This document shows, piece by piece, positions 9,087 through 18,339 of a stretch of 23,245 bases of DNA. Position numbers and translations under genes: made by a program. The stretch is from assembly GCA_003427395.1 (NCBI GenBank), contig BFEA01000024.1, positions 3,974,965 through 3,998,209 of the forward strand, written 5' to 3'. Positions within the stretch are counted from its first letter, which is position 1. Each line of letters begins with the position of its first letter. The notes under the pieces were generated by a model. The model was not told the DNA's origin. It ran no database searches and saw nothing but the letters and a program-made list of their open reading frames with translations. The stretch comes from Chara braunii (Eukaryota; Streptophyta; Charophyceae; Charales; Characeae).

Positions 9087-10203
9087 ACTGTTGTATGTTT
9101 TCTGATTCATTCTGCATTCGCAGACTTTGGAGTACGTGCGTTGGAGTCCGGTGTGGGAGCTGTGCTATGCCATCTCGCTCCCCCTTCTTCCTCCATCTCC
9201 ATCTCTATCCCCGGCGGAGCACCACACCTGGCGGGTCCGCCACACTTAATCCACCCTTTCCATGGCGAGTCTATGCAATTAAGAGTACAACCATGAGAGT
9301 GTCTGATAAATGTGTTGTTAAATAATGGTTGTTGGCATACCTCTTCCCATCTCTCAGGGCTACCTTATCAGGTAGGGGGAGTTTCCTCCAGGTTTTCATT
9401 AAAGTGATTCAAAAGGGATCCCTAAAAAGGCCAGAGTGATCCACCTGATGAGGTTCTACTGAAGAACCCTTTGGAAGGGACAAAAATCGATTTTCTAGCC
9501 ACATGAGGGGATCCACGTCCTATGGGGTGGGTGGTGCTAAGCTCCTAATTTGTTCACAACCCAATGACTCCAAAGGGTCAAAGGATTAAATAAGAGGCGT
9601 TTGAGCCATTGAATTGAAAATGCCATTGCCTGGGTAGCAGGATCGATGATGCCAAGACTGTAACCGTTCGTTCCCCTACGAACCGACAGAAGGAGGAAAA
9701 CATTTGCTTTTTTTTTTAAAGGCAACTAATAGTAATGATAAAGTAATAATAATAATAATCATAGACAAAATAAAAGAAAAGAAGGAAAAACGTAGCACCG
9801 CCGCAGCCTGACACCACTAGATAATTCGAACGAAAGTGACGGTCCGGATCGGGGAGCAGATTTGACGCTCGACCTTTCTCGTTTTTTTTTCTTTTTTTCG
9901 TTTCTTTGCTTTTCCTTTCCTCAGTCTCTTCTTACTTTGATTGTGACCGTAGTCCATTGTACACATCCCATAACCCGACTAGAGGGTACTCGGCCCGCAG
10001 TAGAAAGGGCCGCGCCGGTCCTCTTACCTCCGCGTCCCTGGGCGACCCCGACGGCTACCATGGCCACAGGCCGATAGTGCTTTGTTGTACAGCAGGACGC
10101 CGAGCCTGAGTGGACCAATAGGAAATCTAGTGGCGCACCGGGCCGCACCCCCTTCTTTTGCCAGGGCAAGCCCCGACTGGACTTGTCCACAGCAGAGTAC
10201 AAC

Positions 10204-10310
10204 CTATGTACGCCCAGTACGTCGCACCATACTACAGTTTTTTACAAAATTGCGGTAATAGCCTGTCATCGCCAAGGACTTAACCTCCGTCACACCATCT
10301 TTGGTGTCCA
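10204..10310 (-). pseudogene. Ty3/gypsy reverse transcriptase scrap
   Basis: The minus strand translates to DGVTEVKSLAMTGYYRNFVK, matching the conserved stretch at the end of gypsy RT (EVKSFLGLxGYYRxFVxxFS). Only about 30 residues are recognisable, and no further RT or RNase H sequence continues on either side. It lies head to head with the plus-strand integrase tail starting near 10310, so the junction is a rearrangement rather than one element. Confidence 0.7.
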
Positions 10311-10905
10311 GTATGAGGAACTGTTGCATCAGGCTGTCGAGCACATCAAGAAAGCTCAATAAGCTATGATAGCATTTGAGAACAGCCATAGGCAACAGTC
10401 CACATTTCAGGTAGGAGAATGAGCCTGTGTTAAGGATAGTGAGTTAGGACAGGAGTTCGGCATCTCTAGAAAGCTAATGCCCCAGTACTTTGGTCCTTGG
10501 GAAGTCTTGGATATCATGGGTAGTGATCCGGATGGTCCCTCCTCTGTGATTAGAATCCCAGTGTTCCTGTGCATTTACCCTATTTTCCACGCTTCCAAGC
10601 TTGCACTTTCCGCTGAGACTGACAGGTTCCCATCAAGGAGATCCATGCTTCCCCCAACCATGGATGGACACGCGGACATTGGCGACATTCTGGATCATCG
10701 AGATTTGCCTGCTCCTTAGCCAACTGGCAGAGGAAGACCGCCTAAACCTGCAAGAGAGTATCAGGTCTGATTCAGGCATCACACGGATCCAAATGAAAAC
10801 CGTTGGTTCACGAAAGAGGAGCTGATTAAGACAGCACCTCAGATCGTTGCTGATTATGAATGGAAGTTGAGGGGAAAGCACCTGTGTAGAAGCATCTCAG
10901 CGGAC
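10310..10905 (+). pseudogene. Ty3/gypsy integrase C-terminus with chromodomain-like tail
   Basis: On the plus strand the frame gives EHIKKAQ, ENSHRQQ, FQVGE, SRKLMPQYFGPWEVLDIMG (about 10465), then a HASKL box (about 10590), RGRPPKP, FRHHTDPNENRWFTKEEL (about 10790) and IVADYE. This is the order found at the end of gypsy integrases: a GPY/F-like module (here FGPW) followed by a chromodomain-like segment that can steer integration to chromatin. One frame is kept throughout but interrupted by four stops (after KAQ, after VGE, after LPAP, and after YQV). The catalytic core is absent. The copy is dead, 5'-truncated, and fused at about 10305 to an inverted RT scrap. Confidence 0.85.
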
Positions 10906-11985
10906 TTTCGAAGCTACGGAGGAGGGAGTGCGAGGATTGAGCCCCTCGCAAGGGCTTTCATGCCTCAACAGCCGTGAACAGATGGGCCCCCTGCAAGCCT
11001 TGTGCCCGCCCTAAGTGAAGGCGGGCCTGCATTCGAAGCTGAGGCCTAATTTTTCCATTTCTCATGTGGGTGCCAGACAGTTGCCACACGCCAAGGACCA
11101 CGTCTGTGGGATCACCACATTGTGAGCCTCTGGGCTCATCCAGGAAGCGACGTGGCCAGAGGCTTCTCGGCCAATAGAATTGCAGCATGTGACGCTGGCC
11201 ATGCCGCACAGTTGGGCTGCTTAACTGCTGCGGGCCCAGGCCGCTGTTTGCACTGGGCCTGGGTGCAGATACTGGGGCCCGACCAGAAGCTACTGGAAAC
11301 ACAGAGGCCAGGCCCACGGCACACGCAGGCAGGGCACACTTTCCATATAGGAAAGTGCTTTCCTCCCAGCAGAGCATTCTGGCTTTGCTCTACCAAGCGG
11401 GCTGGATGACAGTGCGAGCGGGCTGCCAAGGGGCTGGCTGGAGGGCGCATGCGGGCGCACAGTGGTGAGGGGCGCTGCAAGGACAGTGGGCACACGGCAG
11501 CCATAGCCTGGCTTGCTGTGCGTGTGCTAGTGTGGGTGATGGTGGTCTTTGGGCGAGGGGAGACAACGTGGGAGGAGAAGGTGATGGGGAGAGAGAGATG
11601 AGAGGCACGTAGCTGGTGTATGCTGCAGTCTGCATGGGCGACTTCGTCACGTACATCGGTCTTCAGCTCTTCGTGATTCCTATTGCATGTTGAAGTGTAG
11701 GCCAGCATAGGTCTTGAGTAGAGATAGGCGGGGCGCTGGGCACCAATAGAGCAGGGCGGCACGGGATACAATGTTGATGGTGGCGAGAAGAGACTGACAT
11801 TGACATTTGAGTTCATTGTATTGCTCGTATTTGGCTTGTATCTCAGTGCATTGTCCTTTCTGCTTGGGACACGACTATCTGGTCTTCATCGTGATATTGC
11901 AATTTTGTTTTCTGTCTATCGCTCTGGCTTATTTTCCTTCCACATCTGGTTTTCTTGTTTTTTTTTCGAGGGGGGGGGGGGGGGG
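10906..11985. other. no gene confidently recognised
   Basis: The beginning may be the 3' untranslated part of the gypsy fragment. The rest is GC-rich to purine-rich on the plus strand. A 226-residue open frame lies on the minus strand (11136-11816), but its translation is compositionally biased and shows no domain, so I do not call it a gene. A purine-rich run near 11570-11605 could be a polypurine tract; no LTR start follows convincingly. The region ends in a 16-base G run at the gap. Confidence 0.35.
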
Positions 11986-12050
11986 NNNNNNNNNNNNNNN
12001 NNNNNNNNNNNNNNNNNNNNNNNNNNNNNNNNNNNNNNNNNNNNNNNNNN
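11986..12050. other. assembly gap (65 N)
   Basis: Sixty-five undetermined bases follow directly on a run of 16 Gs (11970-11985). The homopolymer probably stopped reads or marks low-quality sequence. The true gap length is unknown, and the two sides need not be adjacent in the genome. Confidence 0.99.
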
Positions 12051-12835
12051 AACTTCATGTCCAGGGGGCTCTGCTTAACGGGTGATAAGAGCATGCCCCT
12101 CAATCAGACCCATGTATTGAAGGCTCCATCTCTTGGGGGGGACCAGCACCTGCTGGAAATCGGGTCCAGCAATGTTTTGTAAGCCATTGTGTATCAATCT
12201 GTTCGCCAAGGTATATCCCTGCGCTTCACAGGATTAGTGTACTATGCACTACCACCATCTTGCAAACCAAACTATATTGATCTATTCTATAGTGAAGCCA
12301 AGTCCCTGCTCTGCACAGGATTAGCGTACACAACCATCTGCTTTGCCCGTGTCACTAACGTGTTTTCTGATGGAGCCTCAGGAGCTCCAAGATGGGCGCT
12401 ACCGATTACCTACCTGGCTTGCAATTCAGTAAAGGACGTTGGACCTCATTTCCAACATTCTAGGCTGTGCAAGGGCTGGTTATGACTAGAGCATGCAACG
12501 AAGTTGCAAAGTCAAATCGTAGATAAAACAATGGGACAGTGACAAAGAGAAGCATTGGGGTTGGGAAATGGAGAGAAGGAAAGCTTAGCAAGGGGGAGAG
12601 TGTCTGGACTGTCTAGAGCGCCTATTCTCGTCCTCTCGTCTAGGTTTAGCAACAGCATAGCGCAGGGTAGTGTAGGATACTTCAGCAAAGATCCTTAGAA
12701 CACGCAGCAAGGAAATGACCATGTCAAGCAACCACAAACCAAGTTGAGCCATTCCATCGTGAGTGATGAGAGGGAGAGAGCAAATACAACCAGTCTGAGC
12801 AAGAAACAGGCGTAAATTCAGGGAAGTGGGAAAAA
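12051..12835. other. no gene recognised
   Basis: Mixed non-coding sequence. A weak direct repeat of about 87 bp is visible: TCCCTGC followed by CACAGGATTAGYGTAC at 12216 and 12303. A GGAGC-CTCAG-GAGCTCC-like hairpin lies near 12371. The 98-residue plus-strand open frame across it has no recognisable domain. One copy of a dispersed CAGCACYTGCTGG motif lies at 12141-12170. Confidence 0.35.
12141..12170 (+). repeat. dispersed CAGCACYTGCTGG motif, copy 1
   Basis: GACCAGCACCTGCTGG, then a short variable spacer and GGTCCAG. It is related to copies at 14789 and 16909, all containing the near-palindrome CAGCA-CY-TGCTG followed about 8-10 bases later by a GGYCCAG/GGCCAG word. Confidence 0.5.
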
Positions 12836-12879
12836 AGAAGAAGAAGAAGAAGAAGAAGAAGAAGAAGAAGAAGAAGAAC
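12836..12879. repeat. (AAG)n microsatellite
   Basis: A clean AAG trinucleotide run. It creates a poly-Phe/Glu-like open-frame artefact on either strand. Confidence 0.95.
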
Positions 12880-14191
12880 AGAAAGAACAGAAAAGGGAAG
12901 GAGAAACGGGAGACCATAAGAGGCAATGGAGGGAAAGGACGCAGTGAATAATCTTGAAGCCCGAGCGATTGAACTTAAGAAATCATCGTGAACGACGTCA
13001 TAAAGCTCCCCTCAAGGCACTCGGACACCATAGATGCAAAAGCGTCAGCAGACACCCTGATCAGCCGAAACGTAGCAGAAGTCGGTAGAGCCCGACATGT
13101 TTAGATTGGCACCGATTCCAACCAATCATCTTCAGGGAGTTGCAAGGGATGACCTTGTACCGAAGGAAGCTGGGCCTGTTTTAAGTGTGTTTCGCAGTGT
13201 TGTTTGTCACCTGGTTTACGAGGACGCTGGACCTGTTTTCCAGCACCGGTTTTCCGGCACTACCCTAAGCTGAGTGATGGCCTCAGTACAATCCGAGTTG
13301 AACTGTGAGGTCCCTAATGTCAACTCTTTTGTCAGCAATACAAATTATAAGCTTTGATTAAAAAGGTTGGGGGGGGATCATTTTAACTATTTTCGGAGGT
13401 TATACGTGTAAAAAACTGACTGTGGGATCACAAGTCATTGCAGGGCAGATTCGGGTCCCGCTACTGCCACACAAACGTTTTTCTACCCCAGCACGTTGCT
13501 AATGGGACCTCGCCCCTCGTGTCTTATGACCACTTTCATGCTGATCCTATCTTTCAAAGATAGGAAACCAAGAAGAAAGGAAGGGAAGGGTACCGGAAAA
13601 AGAAACTGACGTATAAAGGAACAGGTCAGCAATACGTGGCAGTTGGAGCAGCCAGGTCATCACAATTGCAGCCGGTCTCTAAGTGAACTGGTTGAGAGGC
13701 TGGAAATTCCATCCAGAAAAGTTTCGATAAAAAAAAAAGGCAAAAACAAAGAGGCCAACTGGCCCCTGTTTTTTTCCTGTTTTCTAATTTTGGTTCATTG
13801 TGACACTGTTTTTGCACCTTGGGTTCTGGGTCCATAATAAAACAAATCAAAAAGAAAAAGCATCACCTAGAGATAGGCCTTTGGCCCCCCCTAGTGGCAT
13901 TTAGCAGAGACTGCTGATGTTCATAGGGGGAGGGGACCGGAGGGGAGGCACATCGACTGGCCCATCGAAGAAGCTCGGTCCTGATGCTACCAGCTGACCC
14001 CTGGCCGGTAGCAGGTATCACACCTGCTGGTGGGTGCAGCTCCCGCATGCTCCCTCGTTGGAGGCTTGAGCACGGATGTGGCTGCTACGGGGTTCCCAAA
14101 AATACTATAATGACAATAAAAAAAGGCCTGAAAGGCCGTCCTGTCCAGATTTGACAGGTAATTGAATTGGTTGGGCTTAAAACGAATTAGA
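12880..14191. other. no gene recognised
   Basis: Mixed non-coding sequence with small inverted repeats, such as GCTGGA-TCCAGC near 13226-13244, followed by CCGGTTTTCCGG. There is a G run near 13370 and an AAAG-rich patch near 13560-13600. Short open frames are not conserved-looking. Confidence 0.35.
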
Positions 14192-14227
14192 TTTTTTTTT
14201 CAAAAAAAAAAAAAAAAAAAAAAAAAA
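14192..14227. repeat. poly(T)-C-poly(A) inverted homopolymer
   Basis: Nine Ts, one C and a run of about 26 As. The A run could be the tail of a retroposed element on the plus strand, but no element body or target-site duplication is clear. Confidence 0.8.
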
Positions 14228-14322
14228 CGAAGGTAAACCTTAGTAAATAAAGGGCAAAGAAAAACCAATGGCCGACAATCCCTCAGACTGCGGACGGAAA
14301 GCAGTGTATCCGAGAATATGGT

Positions 14323-14408
14323 CATCAATATTCATCTGTACTCAGCATTGGGGCTGCTCTCCAATCACCAATATTCATCTGTACTCAGCATTGAGGCTGC
14401 TCTCCAAA
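14323..14408 (+). repeat. 43-bp tandem duplication
   Basis: Two adjacent 43-bp units begin with CAYCAATATTCATCTGTACT (14323 and 14366) and differ at only a few bases. This is a recent local duplication. Confidence 0.9.
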
Positions 14409-14788
14409 TATAATCCTGCTATCTGCTGTTGTCCGTATGTACAAGAAGGGACGTTGGACCCAATTGGAGCCGTCACAACAGGAGGCCTACGATTGGGGGA
14501 TGCTCTTATCACCTCCACTAGCAGGCCTCTGACAGATGTGTCAAAAAACAAGGGGGCAAGTACGTTGGAGTAACACCCAACGTTCAGAATAGGCAACTTT
14601 AGCAGTTCCTGAAATTGAGCAAAAAAGGCGACCCTAAATCTGCCAAGCGCCACTGCAGGTAATGACTGGCGCAGTATAGACCCCCGCTAAACTTGCACAT
14701 TTTGAAACTCACACCATGACACCGGCGCCACTTTGTCTTCTTCGTCTTCTTCTTCTTTTTTTTTTTAAAAGTCCGATGTATTCCTGGG

Positions 14789-14818
14789 GAGCAGCACTTG
14801 CTGGGAACCAGGCCCAGT
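14789..14818 (+). repeat. dispersed CAGCACYTGCTGG motif, copy 2
   Basis: GAGCAGCACTTGCTGGGAAC followed by CAGGCCCAG; compare 12141 and 16909. The near-palindrome CAGCA-CT-TGCTG is intact. Confidence 0.5.
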
Positions 14819-14855
14819 GTCCCTTCTAATAGGAATACAATGCTTGATAACGTTT

Positions 14856-14920
14856 CAGGATGATTCGAGGATGATTCCAGATGAATTCCGGCTGATTCAG
14901 GAAGATTCAGGATGATTCAG
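14856..14920 (+). repeat. GATGATTCAG minisatellite
   Basis: About six degenerate 10-11-bp units (GGATGATTCGA, GGATGATTCCA, GATGAATTCCG, GCTGATTCAG, GAAGATTCAG, GATGATTCAG) lie end to end. Confidence 0.85.
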
Positions 14921-15665
14921 AAGCCTATGAACTACTGGATTATACACTAGGAAGATTAACCAGAAGGTCATTCTACTCAGGATTCAATTTCAATCCTATC
15001 CCTAAATTTAGGTGATCTTATCAATTTAGCATCCCTTAAACAGAGTTGTGCCATGTACCAATCAAGCCTCCACCTGGTCTCACGCCCTCAATCTAGTTGA
15101 GTTACAGGGCAACGCTACCCGCCCCAGCTCCGACCCTTGTCGGTCCTAACTGTAGCCGTCAGTCAAGTTACTGAATTGCCTTCCTCACTCAGCAATCCCC
15201 AGGTCTCTCTTCAAGGCCTCAAGCTCCTACTCATGCAGGTTACAGGGCAAAGCCCCAGCACCGGCCAGCGTCGTTCTGGCATCAACTCAACCTGGGCAAT
15301 TACAAAAACACAGCACATTCAAGAAACTGCTAAGTCAATAATGACACCTAGCATTCCAGGATCTGATTTCAGTAAGATCGTAAACAGAAAAAACCTTCCG
15401 ATGGTGAAGATTGGTTGATAGAAGTTACTTCCTCCTCTCCTTCTACCTGTTCCTTTCCGCCCCTTGTTGCCTCCGCCGAATGAACCATCCTGATGAGGAG
15501 CAGTCCTCTTCAGCCCCAACCAGTGGCAGACCCACTTACAACCCTGCTATTCATGCCTATTTCAAACTAAAAGTGTGTCACAGCCACAGTTTCCCCAAAA
15601 AAGAAATAATATATTGCCTGCTACTTGCAGGGCTGTAGACAACTAGAAAAAGGAAGAAAACGATA

Positions 15666-15692
15666 GAAACAAACAAACAAACAAACAAACAA
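15666..15692. repeat. (AAAC)n microsatellite
   Basis: A short AAAC tetranucleotide run. Confidence 0.9.
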
Positions 15693-16264
15693 AGAGGCGA
15701 ATAACGGGAGCTGGGGCCGTGTTTTCAAATTTACAATCTGGCACTTTGAACTATTAAGTTATGTTCACCCAAATCTGGGTGGTCCGAAGGGCTAGCAACG
15801 GTTTATTAAAACCACAAGAGTCTGCCAAGTGGTAACACGATGTATAGAGTCTGACACCTGCCCACTGTTGGAAGCGTATATCTGCCTGATGGCAGAACGG
15901 TACAGACATGCACCTATTGATCAAACCATCACGAGGTCAAGTCCTATAAGGATCAAATATGGTTAGGGGCTGCCTGCATTGAGGACAAACAAACAGTGGT
16001 ACACACGCGTAACTAATTGTAAATAGATCATGAGCTCACATCCTGCTGGGTGCCATGCGCCCTCTCAAAGAAAAAAATCAAACGAACCAAGAACTGCAAG
16101 AATGATAAAAAGAGAAAAGGAGGAAGCAAGGGAAGGAAGGAATGATGCTGTGCATGAAGAAGGGATGACAAAAATGAAACCAGAGAAAAACGGCTGAGAA
16201 AGCATTGCCCTCGTGGCAGATATTGACACAGTTTCTGACGTGGATGAACAATCACAGCACGCGA
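15693..16264. other. no gene recognised
   Basis: Non-coding sequence; A/G-rich on the plus strand near 16065-16200, which gives open but low-complexity frames on the minus strand. No repeat partner within the window. Confidence 0.4.
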
Positions 16265-16440
16265 ACTTCCAAGCAGGCCATGTCAGTGCCACAGCAGCAT
16301 GCATGCCCCACAGTCATGCAGACAGCAAGGTAAGGATCGCAAATCATTTTAAATCGTCAGCAGTATATAGGGCACAGTAGCATAGCCGTATTTTGGAACA
16401 TCCATAACGCACCCAAAATGTGGGAGCAGCCCCCTCTGGA

Positions 16441-16514
16441 CTATGATTGTGCTAAAAAATCATGATCATGTCCTTAAAAATCACCACGTTCGTGTTTTTT
16501 TAGCACGACCATAG
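16441..16514. repeat. 74-bp hairpin, copy 1
   Basis: The left arm starts CTATGATTGTGCTAAAAAA and the right arm ends TTTTTTAGCACGACCATAG. They pair at 17 of 19 positions, plus a weaker inner stretch (CATGATCATG against CGTTCGTG), leaving a loop of roughly 14 nt. Size and shape resemble a small-RNA precursor or a minimal MITE; neither is shown. Confidence 0.85.
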
Positions 16515-16691
16515 CACTTCCAAGCAGGCCATGTCAGTGCCACAGCAGCATGCATGCCCCACAGTCATGCAGACAGCAAGGTAAGGATCGCAAATCATTT
16601 TAAATTGTCAGCAGTATATAGGGCACAGTATCATAGCCGTATTTTGGAACATCCATTACGCACCGAAAATGTGGGAGCAGCCCCCTCTGGA

Positions 16692-16765
16692 CTATGATTG
16701 TGCTCAGAAAGCATGATCATGTCCTTAAAAATCACCACGTTCGTGTTTTCTGAGCACTACCATAG
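16692..16765. repeat. 74-bp hairpin, copy 2
   Basis: Same hairpin as at 16441, but the upper stem reads GTGCTCAGAAA on the left and TTTCTGAGCAC on the right. Relative to copy 1, two A-T pairs have become C-G and G-C, with both arms changed. Confidence 0.85.
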
Positions 16766-16908
16766 CACCATGGGGCCTTGGCCTTTAGGGTCAGACCTTG
16801 ATGGATTCTTTCTTTACTTTTTCTTTTCAGACAAAAAATTATGTGGTGCTGTAGCTCTCTGGTGTTGCAGTGGACCTTTTTTCGTACTTGCTCTTTTCAA
16901 TTAGTGGC

Positions 16909-16938
16909 GAGCAGCACTTGCTGGCAGTAGAGGCCAGT
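16909..16938 (+). repeat. dispersed CAGCACYTGCTGG motif, copy 3
   Basis: GAGCAGCACTTGCTGG followed by a spacer and GAGGCCAG. A partial second occurrence (GTGCTGGGAGTCGAGGCCAG) lies near 16988. Related to copies at 12141 and 14789. Confidence 0.5.
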
Positions 16939-17492
16939 TTTTTCAGGGCCTTACGTCCTATCTGAAGACAATTTTTGCGGTCTAGGTGTGCTGGGAGTCG
17001 AGGCCAGTTCCTAATCCATTCCGCCTGACCCTATGTTGTGTACGTCCTGAACCCAGCTCACTTACCTTCTCTGGTCCCCGTTTTGAACAGCCAGTTCTTG
17101 CCCATAACTCCTAAACACCTTGTTTGATATTCTGATTCATAAAAGGGAGGCGCAGCTACTGGCAAAATGCTTGGCCTCTGTGTTAGTTGGGGCCCCAGTG
17201 GCGACCCCAACCCTGCACCCTAAACCACTGGGCCAAGGGGCAGCCTGCAATATCCCCTTCACCATGGGAGGCAGCTATGTTTGCAGGGGTCCCCCGTATA
17301 GCCTCAGGAATAGTGGTAGGTGGGTAGTGAAAGGTGAATTTGAGAGAATTTGAGAGGAGAATATAGCATAGTTTTCTTTCCAAAAAAAAGAATCTTTACT
17401 GATACAGAAAATAAGAGGAGGAAGAAGAATGACAAGCAATGGCCAATTGCTCTGCACACGCTCAACAAGATAGATTGCGTGAGAACAAGTGT
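16939..17492. other. no gene recognised
   Basis: Non-coding sequence between the tandem duplication and the palindromic element, including a partial copy of the CAGCAC-type motif near 16988. Open frames of about 60-77 residues have no domain. Confidence 0.4.
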
Positions 17493-18111
17493 GTTAAACC
17501 GCTAGTACACGGCCCCAGCCTTGCAGTGTGAAACTCGTCACCACAAGAAAATGAGGCCGAAACGTCAAACGCTGGGGCCTTGCAGTCTGAAACTTGTCGC
17601 CACAAGAAAACGAGGCCGAAACATCAAACGCTGGGCCAGCCATTGATAAATTCGATCGGTGGCCGCGTTTTCGTTTCGTGCCTCCAGAATTTGAGGTGTC
17701 AGGCATGTGGCCCATGTGCCCATGTACTAGTGCTCCAGTACATGGGCATGTGAGCCGCAGGCCTGACACCTCAAATTCTGAAGGCACGAAACGAAAATGC
17801 GACCTGCTCCAGTGCATAGGCGCGTGGGCCACAGGCCTGACACTCTAAATTCTGGAGGCGCGAAACGAAAACGCGAGCGCCGATCGAATTTATCGACGGC
17901 TGGCCCAGAGTTTGACATTGTGGCCTCATGCTCCAGTACATGGGCACGTGGGCTGCGGGCCTGACACCTCAAATTTTGGAGGCACGAAACGAAAACGTGA
18001 CCACCGATCGAATTTATCAATGGCTGGCCCAACGTTTGATGTTTCGGCCTCGTTTTCTTGTGGCGACAAGTTTCGGACTGCAAGGCTGGGCCTGTGTACT
18101 CGTGGTTTAAC
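17493..18111. mobile_element. nested palindromic, MITE-like non-autonomous element
   Basis: The ends are inverted: GTTAAACCGCTAGTACAC on the left and GTGTACTCGTGGTTTAAC on the right (16 of 18 match). Inverted similarity then continues inward through CCAGCCTTGCAG, GAGGCCGAAAC and GATAAATTCGATCGG. Near the left end a 59-bp direct duplication is present (CCTTGCAG at 17519 and 17578). The interior has copies of one block in both orientations: one inverted (about 17640-17725) and three direct (starting about 17731, 17808 and 17931), each holding GCCTGACACYTCAAATT and CGAAACGAAAA. No transposase is encoded. TTAA lies at both ends (17494 and 18107), which could be a piggyBac-like TTAA target site or simply part of the inverted repeat. 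Open frames here are shadows of the palindrome. Confidence 0.8.
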
Positions 18112-18131
18112 ATGCAGCTGGGCTACTAGGA

Positions 18132-18321
18132 CCTTTTGGCTCGTGTATGAACAAGAGAGAAACAAGTGTCACCCTAAGGGAAGAGAAACACTTGTTTTAG
18201 ATGCATCCGGAGGCCTCCATACTTGATCCTAAGGGCACCATAAGGCCTCCACACTTGACCCTAAGGGCACCATAAGGCCTCCATACTTGACCTTCTGGCT
18301 CGTGTATGAACAAGAGAGAAA
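18132..18321 (+). repeat. 31-bp flanking direct repeats around a 32-bp tandem array
   Basis: CCTTYTGGCTCGTGTATGAA starts at 18132 and 18291 (159 bp apart). Between them AGGCCTCCAYACTTGAYCCT repeats at 18211, 18243 and 18275 with a 32-bp period; the third unit runs directly into the second outer repeat. This suggests expansion within a duplicated segment. Confidence 0.9.
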
Positions 18322-18339
18322 AATGAGTTATCCATCTAA

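Larger units (their letters stand above)
8240..10203. other. non-coding stretch with small repeats
   Basis: No protein family is recognised on either strand. The stretch holds a GGGCCC-AC-GGGCCC pair near 8290-8303, a TTG run at 8545-8562, an 88-bp tandem duplication, a 14-bp perfect palindrome, a CTACCT-TATC-AGGTAG hairpin near 9361, a short AAT run near 9743-9758 and a T-rich tract near 9880-9900. Parts could be decayed LTR sequence of the flanking gypsy fragments, but I could not match two LTR copies. Confidence 0.45.
14228..15665. other. no gene recognised; short duplications
   Basis: The stretch holds the 43-bp duplication, a copy of the dispersed CAGCAC motif and a GATGATTCAG minisatellite. 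Near 15098 and 15238 a GTTACAGGGCAAMGC word repeats at about 140-bp spacing. Open frames of 60-100 residues occur on both strands without recognisable domains. Confidence 0.35.
16265..16766 (+). repeat. 251-bp tandem duplication with a hairpin in each copy
   Basis: Copy 1 (16265-16515) and copy 2 (16516-16766) begin with ACTTCCAAGCAGGCCATGTC; the second copy ends where this word would recur. I count about ten substitutions and no indels across 251 bp. Each copy ends in a 74-bp inverted repeat, and several of the differences fall in its arms as matched pairs. No open frame is conserved between the copies, so this looks like a non-coding unit. Confidence 0.93.

Noticed and set aside
11136-11816. 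226-residue minus-strand open frame
   Set aside because: It is the longest frame in the window, but the translation is biased to Pro/Ala/Ser/Cys, overlaps other open frames in the same GC-rich DNA, and shows no domain or signal.
12836-12926. Poly-Phe/Glu frame
   Set aside because: Produced by the (AAG)n tract.
14375-14653. 92-residue minus-strand frame
   Set aside because: It crosses a recent 43-bp non-coding duplication and shows no domain; no start context or partner exons seen.
17494-18226. Several 60-128-residue frames with similar peptides on both strands
   Set aside because: They are reflections of the same palindromic repeat read in different directions, not genes.
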